A stretch of DNA of 32,939 nt from Planctomycetota bacterium (GTDB taxonomy: Bacteria; Planctomycetota; UBA1135; UBA2386). Position numbers and translations under genes: made by a program. Of the stretch, positions 1 through 8,092 are shown one piece after another; position 1 is the first letter of the stretch; every line of letters begins with the position of its first letter. A model generated the notes under the pieces. That model was not told where the DNA came from. It made no database searches and saw only the letters and a program-made list of their open reading frames with translations. Location: positions 1-32,939 of the forward strand of contig JAQCBR010000038.1 in assembly GCA_027621295.1 (NCBI GenBank), read 5' to 3'.

Positions 1-186
1 CGCGTGCTCGCGCGCGGCTTCGCGCGGGCGCGGTCGCGCTTCGAGGCCGAGCCGGACACTGCCCGCGCGCTGCTCGAAGTGGGCGCGTCGCGCGCGGAGG
101 CGACCCTCGAGCCCGCGGATCTCGCCGCGCTGACCCTCGTCGCGAACACGATCCTCAACCTCGACGAGGTCCTCACCCGGCCATGA
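1..186 (+). CDS. DUF1553-family protein, C-terminal end (partial)
   Basis: Only the last 61 codons lie in the window; the gene enters from the left edge in frame 1 and stops at TGA 184-186. The closing stretch TLVANTILNLDEVLTRP has the form usually seen at the end of planctomycete DUF1553 proteins (PSD1/cytochrome-c-domain proteins), where an 'LNLDE' motif precedes the C-terminus. The stop overlaps the start of the next gene by four bases (ATGA at 183-186), and DUF1553 and DUF1501 genes are a standard translationally coupled pair in Planctomycetota, which supports the call. The molecular role of the pair is not established. Most of the protein is outside the window, so domain architecture cannot be checked. 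Confidence 0.72.
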   Translation, partial: RVLARGFARARSRFEAEPDTARALLEVGASRAEATLEPADLAALTLVANTILNLDEVLTRP

Positions 187-1598
187 ATCCGATCGTCGAA
201 CGCTCCCGCGACCTGACGCGCCGCGCCCTGTTCGGGAACGCGGCCTGCGGCATCGGTGGCCTCGCGCTGGGTTCGCTGCTCGAGGACGACGCGCTCGGGC
301 GCCACCACGCGCCGCGCTGCAAGAACGTGATCTTCCTGCTGCAGAACGGCGCGCCGTCCCACGTCGATCTGTTCGACCACAAGCCGGAGCTCGCGCGCCT
401 GCAGGGCGAGCAGATCCCCGACAGCATCGTCCGGAACCGGCGGTTCAGCACGATGACCGGCGGGCAGAAGGCGCGTCCGTGCCTCGGTGCGATCAAGCCG
501 CTGCGGCGCTTCGGGGAGAGTGGGGCGACCGTCACCGAGTACATGCCGCAGACCGGTGCGATCGCCGACCGGCTGTGCTTCGTGAAGTCGCTGCACACGA
601 CGCAGGTCAACCACGCGCCGGCGATCACGTTCCTGATGACCGGCAGCGAGCGGCCGGGTCGCCCGTCGATGGGGGCGTGGCTGTCCTACGGGCTCGGCAA
701 GAGCTGCGACGACCTGCCGACCTTCGTCGCGATGACGTCGCGCGACAAGGAGGCGTCGTGCGGGCAGATCTTCTACGACTGGTACTGGGGCAGCGGGTTC
801 CTGCCGTCCGTGCACCAGGGCGTGAAGTTCCGCGGCTCGGGCGACCCGGTCCTCTACCTGCAGAACCCGCAGGGTCTCGACGCGAGCCATCGCCGCGCGA
901 TGCTCGACGACCTCGCGGAACTCAATCGCATCCAGCGCGAGCGGACGCAGGACCCCGAAGTCGACACGAGGATCGCCCAGTACGAGCTCGCCTACCGGAT
1001 GCAGTCGTCGGTGCCCGAACTCACCGACTGGTCGGACGAGCCGGAGCACGTGCTCGCGATGTACGGGCCCGACGTCCACCGGAAGGGTTCGTTCGCCTAC
1101 AACTGCCTGATGGCACGCCGACTGGTCGAGCGCGGCACGCGCTTCGTGCAGCTGATGCACGCCGGCTGGGACCAGCACAGAAACCTCTACACGCAGCTCG
1201 AGGTCCAGTGCCGCGACACCGACGCGCCGTCGGCGGCCCTGGTCATGGACCTGGCCCAGCGCGGCCTCCTCGAGGACACCCTCGTGATCTGGGGCGGTGA
1301 GTTCGGCCGCACGCCGTTCCTCCAGGGCAGCTTCGAGGGCCAGAAGGGCCGCGACCACCATCCCTACGCGTTCACGTGGTGGCTCGCTGGCGGCGGCACG
1401 CGCGCCGGCACGACCTTCGGCGCGACCGACGACTTCGGCTTCGACGCGGTCGAGGATCGGGTCACGCCGCACGACATGCAGGCGACGATCCTCCACCTGC
1501 TCGGCATCGACCACGAGCGGCTGACCTACCGCTTCCAGGGCCGGCGCTACCGGCTGACGGACGTGCACGGGCGGGTGGTGGACGGGCTCCTGGCGTAG
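183..1598 (+). CDS. DUF1501 domain protein with twin-arginine signal
   Basis: A 471-residue protein of usual family length. The N-terminus carries a twin-arginine type export signal (LTRRALFGNAACGIGGLALG), common for DUF1501 proteins. Family-typical motifs follow: KNVIFLLQNGAPSHVDLFD near the start, the HAGWDQH segment, and GGEFGRTPF followed by GRDHHPYAFTWWLAGGG near the C-terminus. DUF1501 is distantly related to the alkaline phosphatase/sulfatase fold, and these His/Asp/Glu motifs sit where metal ligands lie in that superfamily; the enzymatic activity is not known. The gene begins inside the stop codon of the DUF1553 gene, so the two are probably co-translated and act together. It ends 14 bp before the convergent small membrane-protein gene. 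Confidence 0.9.
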   Translation: MNPIVERSRDLTRRALFGNAACGIGGLALGSLLEDDALGRHHAPRCKNVIFLLQNGAPSHVDLFDHKPELARLQGEQIPDSIVRNRRFSTMTGGQKARPCLGAIKPLRRFGESGATVTEYMPQTGAIADRLCFVKSLHTTQVNHAPAITFLMTGSERPGRPSMGAWLSYGLGKSCDDLPTFVAMTSRDKEASCGQIFYDWYWGSGFLPSVHQGVKFRGSGDPVLYLQNPQGLDASHRRAMLDDLAELNRIQRERTQDPEVDTRIAQYELAYRMQSSVPELTDWSDEPEHVLAMYGPDVHRKGSFAYNCLMARRLVERGTRFVQLMHAGWDQHRNLYTQLEVQCRDTDAPSAALVMDLAQRGLLEDTLVIWGGEFGRTPFLQGSFEGQKGRDHHPYAFTWWLAGGGTRAGTTFGATDDFGFDAVEDRVTPHDMQATILHLLGIDHERLTYRFQGRRYRLTDVHGRVVDGLLA

Positions 1599-1612
1599 CG
1601 CGCTGGGGTAGC

Positions 1613-1819
1613 TCAGGACTTGGGCTTCACCGGGCAGGTGCTGAAGCCGAGGACCGTGTAGAGCGGGCAGCTGCCGATCAGTCCGGTGGCGAGGGGGACG
1701 AGGCCGAGCCAGCCCCATGGCGTCGTCGGGCCGATGAAGGCGAGGCTGAGGACGCCGAGGCCCAGGACGACGCGCAGGACGCGCTCGATCGGATGTTCGT
1801 TGGTGGGGAGCAGGTTCAT
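1613..1819 (-). CDS. DUF2892 (YgaP-like) small membrane protein
   Basis: A 68-residue protein starting MNLLPTNEHPIERVLRVVLG and ending with GFSTCPVKPKS. It has two hydrophobic segments, about residues 15-30 and 36-58, and the pattern ERxLRxxLGxxL ... GLxxLxTGxxGxCPLYxxLGxxTC that defines the inner-membrane DUF2892/YgaP transmembrane family, including two cysteines. The start is well supported: GGAGG lies five bases upstream of the ATG (complement of 1825-1829). In other bacteria this domain occurs alone or fused to rhodanese domains linked to sulfur handling; here it stands alone, downstream of a sulfotransferase. Whether that is a functional link is speculation. An open frame continues far upstream in the same frame but it is antisense-like in composition and is not used. 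Confidence 0.85.
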   Translation of the reverse strand: MNLLPTNEHPIERVLRVVLGLGVLSLAFIGPTTPWGWLGLVPLATGLIGSCPLYTVLGFSTCPVKPKS

Positions 1820-1914
1820 CGTTTCCTCCGGGTGCGGCGCTGGCTCGGACACGTTCTCGAGCCCAGCGCAGGCGAGGAGGATTGGGGTGAACCGCGAATT
1901 TCCGGGGTGTCCGA

Positions 1915-3384
1915 TCAGCCGGGGGTGCCGGCCAGGATCCGCCGCAGGTAGTTGAGCTGACCCCAGTGCCGCTCGAAGTGGCAGCAGAGCTGGACCAGGA
2001 AGTAGCCGATCGAGCGACCCGCGTGGTGCGGGGGCGTCCCGGGCATGGTCTCGGCGAGGCGGTCGGCGGGGAGGACGGCGAGGGCCGCGGCCGTCGCCTC
2101 GCGGGTGCGGCGGATCTCGGCGAGCAGCTCGGCCTTCGGGAGGACCGTCGTGAACTCCTGGTCGAGCTGACGGACGTAGCCGTCCTGGCCGAGGATGCTG
2201 CCGATGAAGTGACGCAGGTTGCCGCAGAGGTGGAACGCGATCGCGCCCGCGCTGTTGATGACGCCCGGCATCGCCTCCCAGAGCTGGTCGTCGGGAATGC
2301 CCTCGACCTCCTCGACGAGCTTGCCGAGGTCGCGGTCGAGGATCTGCGCGACGTCCGAGGCCAGGGCCGAGGCCGGTGCCGTGGGCTGCGAGCTCAGGCT
2401 CGGGAACTCGCCCCAGTCGGGGCCGGACACGCGGAGGTTGCCCCAGACGCGCATCGACTTCTCGTCGATCGCGGCGATCAGCTCGGGCGGCAGCTCGTAG
2501 CGCCACTCGTCGGTCCGCCCGCTCCGGAAGAAGACCTGCGGGTTGAAGTGGAAGCTCTGCGGGTTCTCGGCGAGCTCCTTCTTCATCGACTGGAAGCCGG
2601 TGGCCGCGACGACTCGCTCGAGCGTGGCGTCGTCGAGAGTGGTCCCGGGCGCGAGGAAGGCGGCCAGTGCGCGTGCGGCCTCGAACTTGTTCTCGACCAG
2701 CTCCTCGGAGCGGAGGAACAGCGCGTTCTCGATCGGGATCTCCTGCCGCGCCTTGTTCATCCAGCTGACCGCGTGCTCGTGGTAGCCGCCGAAGTAGAGC
2801 TGGCCCTTCACGAACAGCGGCGCGAGCTGCTCGAACGTCAGGTCCGAGCTGCAGCCGAGCAGCGGGTGCGCCTTGTAGAAGTGGAACTGCGAGATGAACG
2901 CCGCGCGCGGATCCCGGACAACGATGATGAACCGCGTCTTCGGGTGGATGCGCTTGATCGGCAGGTCTTCGCGGCAGCAGTGCGTGTACCGGACGCGCGG
3001 CAGGCCCGAGGTGCGCTCGATGAACGCGCGCATGTAGTCCGGGCTGTGCTGCGAGGCCATCACCTCGGGCCACGGGATCGTGCCGTGGCCGATGTCGCCG
3101 TTCGCCATCGCCGACCCCTCGGGATACGGGTAGCGGACGCGCAAGAGCTCGACGACGAACTTCTTGGTCAGGTGCGTGCCCACCTTCTGGTGGGTGCAGA
3201 TCAGGATGTCGTCCTCGGTGGTCTCCCACTCGGCCATCAGCCGCTTGGCGGCGGTGACGTCGATGAACGGCGGGTAGCGCTTGCCGCGGAACGGCTGGTA
3301 CTGGAGCCCGGTGTCGGCGATCCCCTTGGTCGGGCCGAAGGTCTTCAGGCCGCCGCCGGCCTGCGGGTACGCTTTGTCGGCCAT
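1915..3384 (-). CDS. Sulfotransferase fused to a C-terminal DinB-like domain
   Basis: A 489-residue two-domain protein. Residues about 1-315 form a sulfotransferase: the 5'-phosphosulfate loop region is HQKVGTHLTKKF (65-76), the 3'-phosphate segment is VVRDPRAAFIS (156-165), and the RSGRTDEWR motif (287-295) matches the late RxGxxxxW element of cytosolic-type sulfotransferases. Such enzymes move sulfate from PAPS to hydroxyl or amino groups. Residues about 340-489 resemble a DinB/DUF1572 four-helix domain: FHLCGNLRHFIG (384-395) and CHFERHWGQLNYLRRIL (468-484) carry the histidines expected of its metal site (H385, H392, H469, H473 are candidates). The fusion is unusual. The gene starts four bases after the stop of the O-methyltransferase, so it is probably co-translated with it. 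No Shine-Dalgarno sequence is seen. Confidence 0.85.
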   Translation of the reverse strand: MADKAYPQAGGGLKTFGPTKGIADTGLQYQPFRGKRYPPFIDVTAAKRLMAEWETTEDDILICTHQKVGTHLTKKFVVELLRVRYPYPEGSAMANGDIGHGTIPWPEVMASQHSPDYMRAFIERTSGLPRVRYTHCCREDLPIKRIHPKTRFIIVVRDPRAAFISQFHFYKAHPLLGCSSDLTFEQLAPLFVKGQLYFGGYHEHAVSWMNKARQEIPIENALFLRSEELVENKFEAARALAAFLAPGTTLDDATLERVVAATGFQSMKKELAENPQSFHFNPQVFFRSGRTDEWRYELPPELIAAIDEKSMRVWGNLRVSGPDWGEFPSLSSQPTAPASALASDVAQILDRDLGKLVEEVEGIPDDQLWEAMPGVINSAGAIAFHLCGNLRHFIGSILGQDGYVRQLDQEFTTVLPKAELLAEIRRTREATAAALAVLPADRLAETMPGTPPHHAGRSIGYFLVQLCCHFERHWGQLNYLRRILAGTPG

Positions 3385-3388
3385 GGCG

Positions 3389-3838
3389 TCAGAGTCGGGC
3401 GACGAGGAGGCCGCACTCGGTCGGGACCACGCGGTGGGGGACGTGGTTGTCGACGAACCAGGCGAGGAACGGCGCGCACTCCTCGCTGCGGTCGATCACG
3501 TTGTCGCCGAGGACCAGCGTTCCCGATCCGATCAGGCCGCGCGCGAGGAGCGCCTCGAGCTGCTGCAGGTAGTGGGACTTCTGGGCGTCGAGGAAGACTG
3601 TGTCGAACGTGCCGCCGAGGACGTCGGCGATCACCCGAGCCGCGTCACCCTGGTGGACCCGGACCGGCACACCGAGCTCGTCCATCCGCTGCTGGGTCGC
3701 TGCGGCGACGTCCGCGTCGAGCTCGATCGTCTCGATCGAGCCCGTCTCCCAGTCGGCGATCCCGCAGAGCATGTGGAGCGCGGACAGTCCGTGGGCGGTG
3801 CCGATCTCCAGCAGCCGGGTGCCGCCGTGGGCGAGCAC
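3389..3838 (-). CDS. Class I SAM O-methyltransferase, 5' end damaged or mis-started
   Basis: The open frame from GTG at 3838 gives 149 residues covering the core of a class I SAM-dependent methyltransferase of the catechol-O-methyltransferase-like type: motif I LLEIGTAHGLSALHM, an acidic SIETIELD strand, QGDA, FDTVFLDAQKSHY and LVLGDNVI. Homologues begin about 60 residues earlier. Here the same frame continues upstream with coding-like codons (IRGDTGPLLEAL, then ...ALELLDKQGPSYATA) but is interrupted by TAA at 3899-3901, and no ATG, GTG or TTG lies in that frame before it. An ATG at 4005 lies in another frame. The gene therefore looks 5'-disrupted, or the sequence has an error; a short protein from the GTG is the other reading. 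It is four bases from the next gene, so co-expression is likely. Substrate unknown. Confidence 0.72.
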   Translation of the reverse strand: MLAHGGTRLLEIGTAHGLSALHMLCGIADWETGSIETIELDADVAAATQQRMDELGVPVRVHQGDAARVIADVLGGTFDTVFLDAQKSHYLQQLEALLARGLIGSGTLVLGDNVIDRSEECAPFLAWFVDNHVPHRVVPTECGLLVARL

Positions 3839-4089
3839 GAGCGCTTCGAGGAGAGGACCCGTGTCACCGCGGATCGGGTTGCGCCAGCCGTGGCGGCCTT
3901 AGGCGGTCGCGTAGCTGGGGCCCTGCTTGTCGAGGAGTTCGAGCGCGTCGATCGCGCAGCGGACGGCGGAGCGCTCCGTGGGCGGTACGCGGCGTGGGGG
4001 CTCATGGGGGGGGCGGGCTCCGGACGACGCGAGAGACCTCGGCAAGATGCCCGGCAACGGTGCCCTCGTGCAAGCTCCCGCGCGTCGGC

Positions 4090-5751
4090 TCACGCGATCG
4101 CCGTCGACGGATCCTGCGGCGTGCCGAGGACCTCGAGCATCGGACCGAGCCGGTGCGCGACCCTGCGCCAACGCCCGATCGACGACGTGTAGGCCGGCCT
4201 GCGGACCTGGAGCACGCTCGCGGTCTGCACCGGGCGCGGGTTCTCGTGGAAGCCGAGGCAGTCCGGATGCCAGCCCAGACCGACGTGGTCGAGGATGCGT
4301 CGAGACCCGGTCTCGACGTCGGAGACCAGGTCCTCGTAGCGGACGTCGAGGATGACGCCTGGACCGAGCACGCGGCGCCAGTGCTCCATCATCTGCTGGT
4401 ACAGCCGGTGTACCTCTGCGACCTCGCGCTGGCTGAACGCGTACGGCATCTCCGAGTCGAAGTCCTGTTCGTAGATCGACAGGCAGGTGTCGCGCGCGTC
4501 GCGGACGCAGTGCACGAAGCGGGCACCCGGGATCGCGGCGCGGATGCCGCCGACGTAGAGGAAGTTCGTCAGGCACTTGTCTGTGACGAACGGCTTGCCG
4601 CCGGCGCGGGCGCGCACGGCGTCGAGGTACGCCCGTCCGGTCGCGGCGAGGTCCGCGGGCTTCGCGCGCGTGATGCCGTCCGGGTAGGGACGGGGGAGTG
4701 GGCCTCGTTCGAGGACGCGGACGAGCGGCGTCAGCTCGCCGCCGCCGTATACGTCCGGGTGGCTCGCGAGGATCTGCTCGAGGAGGGTCGTCCCCGAGCG
4801 CGGCATCCCGAGCACGAAGATCGGAGTGGGCGCGCTCGGCTCGGAGGATGGAGGGACGGGCGGCGTGTCGAGCGTCGACCGGACCTCCGCGAACCGCTCG
4901 GCGTGGGGCGCGACCGCGAAGTCGAACTCCGCGCGGCGTGCGCGGTTCGCGTGCTCGGTCGCATCGAACGCAGACTCGTGTTCGCCCAGATCGCGGCGGA
5001 CCTTGGCGACGGCGAACCAGGCTGCGTGCGAGCTGGTTCCCGCGTGCTCGAGCGACTCGGCGAGGGACTCGAGCTGCTGGACCTCGGCGTCGCGGGTCGT
5101 GTAGCGGATCGTGTACGCGAGGGAGACCCTGAGGCGGGACGCGTCGGGTGTGCTCGCGAGTGCGGCGCGGAGCGTCTCGGCTGCTTCCTGCACGCGGCCG
5201 ACGCTGCGGAGCGTGGCTGCGAGCGCGTGGATCGCGGGGGTCGGATCGGGCGCGAGCGACGCTGCGCTCCGGAACGCACGGATGGCTTCCTCGACGAGGT
5301 CGAGCCGGCGGAGCGTCGCGCCCAGATCCATGTGGACCGCGGGATCAGTCGGAACGAGCGCACGCGCGTGCTCGAGGCTGGCGAGCGCCTCGCGCGGCTG
5401 TTCGTCGTCGAGGAGGACACGGCCGAGTCCGAGCCAGGCTGCCGCGGTGTCGGAGGCACGCTGCACCACGCCGCGATACGCGTCGGCCGCCGCTCGATAC
5501 TCGGCGAGCCGGTGGAGAGCGGCGCCGAGGTTGAGGCTGTGCGCGAGAGCGGCGGGCTCGAGCCGCTGCGCGGTCCGGAACGCATCGCGCGCGCGGCCGA
5601 GTTGGCCCGTGGCGGCGAGGAGCAGGCCCAGCGTGGAGTGCAGCGGCGCAGAGTCCGGCGCGAGCTTCAGCGCGCGTCGCGCGTCGCGGATTCCCTCTTC
5701 GTGGTGACCGACCGCGAGGTACGCCTGCGCGAGCCCGTACATCGCCTGCAC
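4090..5751 (-). CDS. TPR-repeat sulfotransferase (main reading frame)
   Basis: From GTG 5751 this frame encodes 553 residues. Residues 1-290 are tandem TPR helices (for example AMYGLAQAYLAVGHHEEGI and AWLGLGRVLLDDEQPREALA). Residues about 310-545 are a sulfotransferase: the PAPS 5'-loop is GMPRSGTTLLEQ (315-326) and the 3'-phosphate motif is VRDARDTCLSIY (416-427). TPR-sulfotransferases are abundant in Planctomycetota and Proteobacteria; natural substrates are mostly unknown. The GTG is probably not the true start: the first TPR is missing its first helix, and that helix is encoded just upstream in another frame (see 5752-5876). The full gene would run 4090-5876 with one frameshift. It is the first gene of the minus-strand cluster with the methyltransferase and the second sulfotransferase. 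Confidence 0.87.
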   Translation of the reverse strand: MQAMYGLAQAYLAVGHHEEGIRDARRALKLAPDSAPLHSTLGLLLAATGQLGRARDAFRTAQRLEPAALAHSLNLGAALHRLAEYRAAADAYRGVVQRASDTAAAWLGLGRVLLDDEQPREALASLEHARALVPTDPAVHMDLGATLRRLDLVEEAIRAFRSAASLAPDPTPAIHALAATLRSVGRVQEAAETLRAALASTPDASRLRVSLAYTIRYTTRDAEVQQLESLAESLEHAGTSSHAAWFAVAKVRRDLGEHESAFDATEHANRARRAEFDFAVAPHAERFAEVRSTLDTPPVPPSSEPSAPTPIFVLGMPRSGTTLLEQILASHPDVYGGGELTPLVRVLERGPLPRPYPDGITRAKPADLAATGRAYLDAVRARAGGKPFVTDKCLTNFLYVGGIRAAIPGARFVHCVRDARDTCLSIYEQDFDSEMPYAFSQREVAEVHRLYQQMMEHWRRVLGPGVILDVRYEDLVSDVETGSRRILDHVGLGWHPDCLGFHENPRPVQTASVLQVRRPAYTSSIGRWRRVAHRLGPMLEVLGTPQDPSTAIA

Positions 5752-5876
5752 GTCGCGCGGCCGAGTATCTGGAGGAACAGGCTCTCGGCTTCGGCGGGGC
5801 GCTTCTCACGCAGATGGGTCCAGGCCGTGTCGCGGACCCGCGCGTCCAGGGAGAAAGGGATGTCTTTGGCCGCCAA
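5752..5876 (-). pseudogene. Frameshifted 5' coding segment of the TPR-sulfotransferase
   Basis: Starting from TTG at 5876, this frame encodes MAAKDIPFSLDARVRDTAWT and then a TPR helix ending AEAESLFLQILGR. The helix fits directly onto DVQAMYGLAQAYL in the main frame. The frames differ by a two-base excess (or one-base loss) within the GC-alternating run GGCCGCGCG (complement of about 5755-5763). TTG is a credible start: GGAGG lies nine bases upstream, and a stop is met before any other start in that frame. A real frameshift, an assembly error and a programmed frameshift are all possible; a (GC)n slip is the simplest. Confidence 0.7.
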
Positions 5877-6123
5877 GTCCTGCCGCCTCCGTGCTCGGAG
5901 AAGCGGGCAGGTCGGCGCGCTCTAGCACGGCGTCGCCCTCGGTTTCACACATGGCCGCCGCAGCCCGTGCAGTTGTCCCAGGCAGCGACCGCAGCACGTG
6001 GTGCACCGTGCTCCTGGAGGAGGTCGTCGTGGTTCGGGCTGGCTCGCTCGAGGGTGAGAGATTCGGGCGATCGGGCCTGCTCCAGGGCGATGGGGGGCAG
6101 CTGCAATCCATGGTGAAACAGCG

Positions 6124-8034
6124 ATGGAGCCCAAGAAGCCGTTGCCATGGGACCTTGCGAGGGGCCTGGACCGAGGCGGTTCCGTGCATACGTTTCATCG
6201 CATGAAAAGCGTGCTCCAGCCTGTCCCACCGGAGGTCCTGCTCGCTGGTCAGCAGCGCATCTTCGGGATGGTTGCCCGAGCCGAGCCCGTGCAGCAGACG
6301 CTGTCGGAGATCGCGAAGTTCGCCGAGGCGTGCTTCCCCGGCGTGCGCGCCTCGATCCTCATCTGGTCGGAGCGAGAGGAAGTTCTTCGTCGTGGCGGCT
6401 ACGGCCAGCTGCCCGAGAGCTTTGCGGACGCGGTGGACGGTCTCACGCCAGGGCCTGCGCAAGGGAGCTGCGGGACGTGCGCCTTCCGCAGGAAGCGGGT
6501 CATCACTCGGGACGTGGAGCTCGACCCCCTGTGGGCGGACCACCTCGGGCTGTGTGCCGAGCATGGAATCCGCGCTGCATGGTCGTCGCCGCTACTCTCG
6601 CCGCGGGACCAGAGTCTTCTCGGCGTCTTCGGGATGTACTACCCGTTCGTCGGTGAGCCCTCGCAGTCGGACATCGACTTCGTCGACGGCTTTGCGCACC
6701 TGGCAACACTCGCTCTGCAGAGGCACCGCGAAGACGAGAACGCTCGTCTCCAGGCGCTCCATGACTCGCTCACGCAGCTCGGGAACCGCCGCATGTTGGA
6801 GAGCGTCGCGTCGGAGTGGCTCGGCGCCGCCGCTGCAACCGCGGGCACCGGCTGCGTCGTGTTCGTCGATCTCGACAAGTTCGAGACCTACAACGTCGGT
6901 TTCGGCTTCCCTGCGGGTGATCGAATCCTGCGTGAGATCGCCGGAGTCCTCGGGGGATCGCTCCGTCCCGGCGAGCACGCCGTTCGAGTCGGAGGAGACG
7001 AGTTCGTGCTGCTGCTGAACTCCGACTTGGCTGAGGCCTGCGCACGCGTCGACGCGCTGCGCCAGCAGCTCCGGCGAGGCGTGGAACTCGACCGATCGTT
7101 GCTCACGGTGCGGTTCTCGGCGGGCCTCGCGGATGCCCGGCTGGACCCGCGGATGGATCGCCTCCTCTACCTCGGGAACGAGGCGAACCGCCGCGCCAAG
7201 GCGCTCGGAGGCGACCAGACGTTCGTCATCCAGGATCGCATCGTGGCGGAACTCCGGCGGCGTGGGGACGTGGTGCGGTTCCTCGGCGAGGCCGTCGCGA
7301 CCGACCGGATCACTCCCGCCCTCCAGCCCATCGTGAACCTCGCGACTGGCGAGGTGGCGGCCTTCGAACTGCTGTTCCGCGTCGGCGATGAGCGCCTCGC
7401 AGACGTTCCGGTCTACGAGTGCATCCAGATCGCGGAGGAGCACGGCGAGATCCACGGCATCGGCATGAGCATGTTCCGCGCGGCGGGCCACCTGCAGAGC
7501 AGGTGGGGAGATGTCCTCGCCGGCCGCAAGCTCAACATCAACGTGTCGGTGCGCCAGTTGGATCGGCCGGACTTCCTCGACCTCGTCGCGGAACTCGTGG
7601 CGGAAGGCGGCCTCGACCCGTCGCGGACCTGCTTGGAGCTGACGGAGAGCACGATGCTCGAGCTCGGCAGCCACCAGGGTGAGGCTCTCGCCTCGCTCAA
7701 AGCACTCGGCTTCGCGATGTCTCTCGATGACTTCGGGACCGGCTACGCGTCTCTGACTTCGCTGCGCTCGGAGATCTTCGACGTCGTCAAGGTCGATCGG
7801 TCGTTCGTCCGGGACGTCGCGACGTCGTCCGTGGATCGAACCCTCTGCGAGGTCATGCACTCGATGTGCCGCGCGCGAGGCATCCAGATCCTCGCCGAAG
7901 GCGTCGAGACCGAGGAACAGGCGGCTGCCCTACGCGCGCTCGGCTACGACTTCGCGCAGGGCTACCACTTCGCGCGCCCCATGCCGGCCGAGCAGGCTCT
8001 TTCCTGGCTCGAGGAGTATTCGGTCGTTCACTGA
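6124..8034 (+). CDS. GAF-GGDEF-EAL cyclic-di-GMP signalling protein
   Basis: A 636-residue soluble protein. Residues about 40-200 form a GAF sensor domain (GSCGTCAF, then WSSPLLS). Residues 205-370 are a diguanylate cyclase with intact GGDEF at 290-294; the substrate element is altered from the usual FKxxND..GH to FETYNVGFGF, and an RxxE at 281-284 takes the place of the RxxD inhibitory site. Residues about 390-636 are an EAL phosphodiesterase whose signature is ELL (E415 kept), with NINVSVRQL, ELTES, DDFGTGYAS, KVDRSFV, EGVE and QGYHFARP all present, so metal and catalytic residues look complete. Both synthesis and breakdown of c-di-GMP are possible. An alternative start at ATG 6202 (MKSVLQPVPPEV) fits the GAF edge as well; neither start has a clear ribosome site. 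The 247 bp upstream hold nothing I recognise. Confidence 0.92.
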   Translation: MEPKKPLPWDLARGLDRGGSVHTFHRMKSVLQPVPPEVLLAGQQRIFGMVARAEPVQQTLSEIAKFAEACFPGVRASILIWSEREEVLRRGGYGQLPESFADAVDGLTPGPAQGSCGTCAFRRKRVITRDVELDPLWADHLGLCAEHGIRAAWSSPLLSPRDQSLLGVFGMYYPFVGEPSQSDIDFVDGFAHLATLALQRHREDENARLQALHDSLTQLGNRRMLESVASEWLGAAAATAGTGCVVFVDLDKFETYNVGFGFPAGDRILREIAGVLGGSLRPGEHAVRVGGDEFVLLLNSDLAEACARVDALRQQLRRGVELDRSLLTVRFSAGLADARLDPRMDRLLYLGNEANRRAKALGGDQTFVIQDRIVAELRRRGDVVRFLGEAVATDRITPALQPIVNLATGEVAAFELLFRVGDERLADVPVYECIQIAEEHGEIHGIGMSMFRAAGHLQSRWGDVLAGRKLNINVSVRQLDRPDFLDLVAELVAEGGLDPSRTCLELTESTMLELGSHQGEALASLKALGFAMSLDDFGTGYASLTSLRSEIFDVVKVDRSFVRDVATSSVDRTLCEVMHSMCRARGIQILAEGVETEEQAAALRALGYDFAQGYHFARPMPAEQALSWLEEYSVVH

Positions 8035-8092
8035 GAGGCGCCGACCGGGTCGGTCCACAGCCGCGCAGAGGCAGCCGCAGAGCTCTCGATCC

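Noticed and set aside
5749-5763. Programmed ribosomal frameshifting in the TPR-sulfotransferase
   Set aside because: There is no slippery heptamer or downstream structure that I can recognise, and this family is not known to use frameshifting; an indel is simpler.
1966-5925. A 1319-codon open plus-strand frame opposite the sulfotransferase cluster
   Set aside because: It is the antisense of three recognisable genes; long stop-free antisense frames are usual in 70% GC DNA. Its Arg/Glu/Val-heavy sequence matches no family.
8041-8053. CCGAC-CGG-GTCGG hairpin between the c-di-GMP gene and the FG-GAP gene as a terminator
   Set aside because: The 5-bp stem is short, has no T-run, and is expected by chance at this GC.
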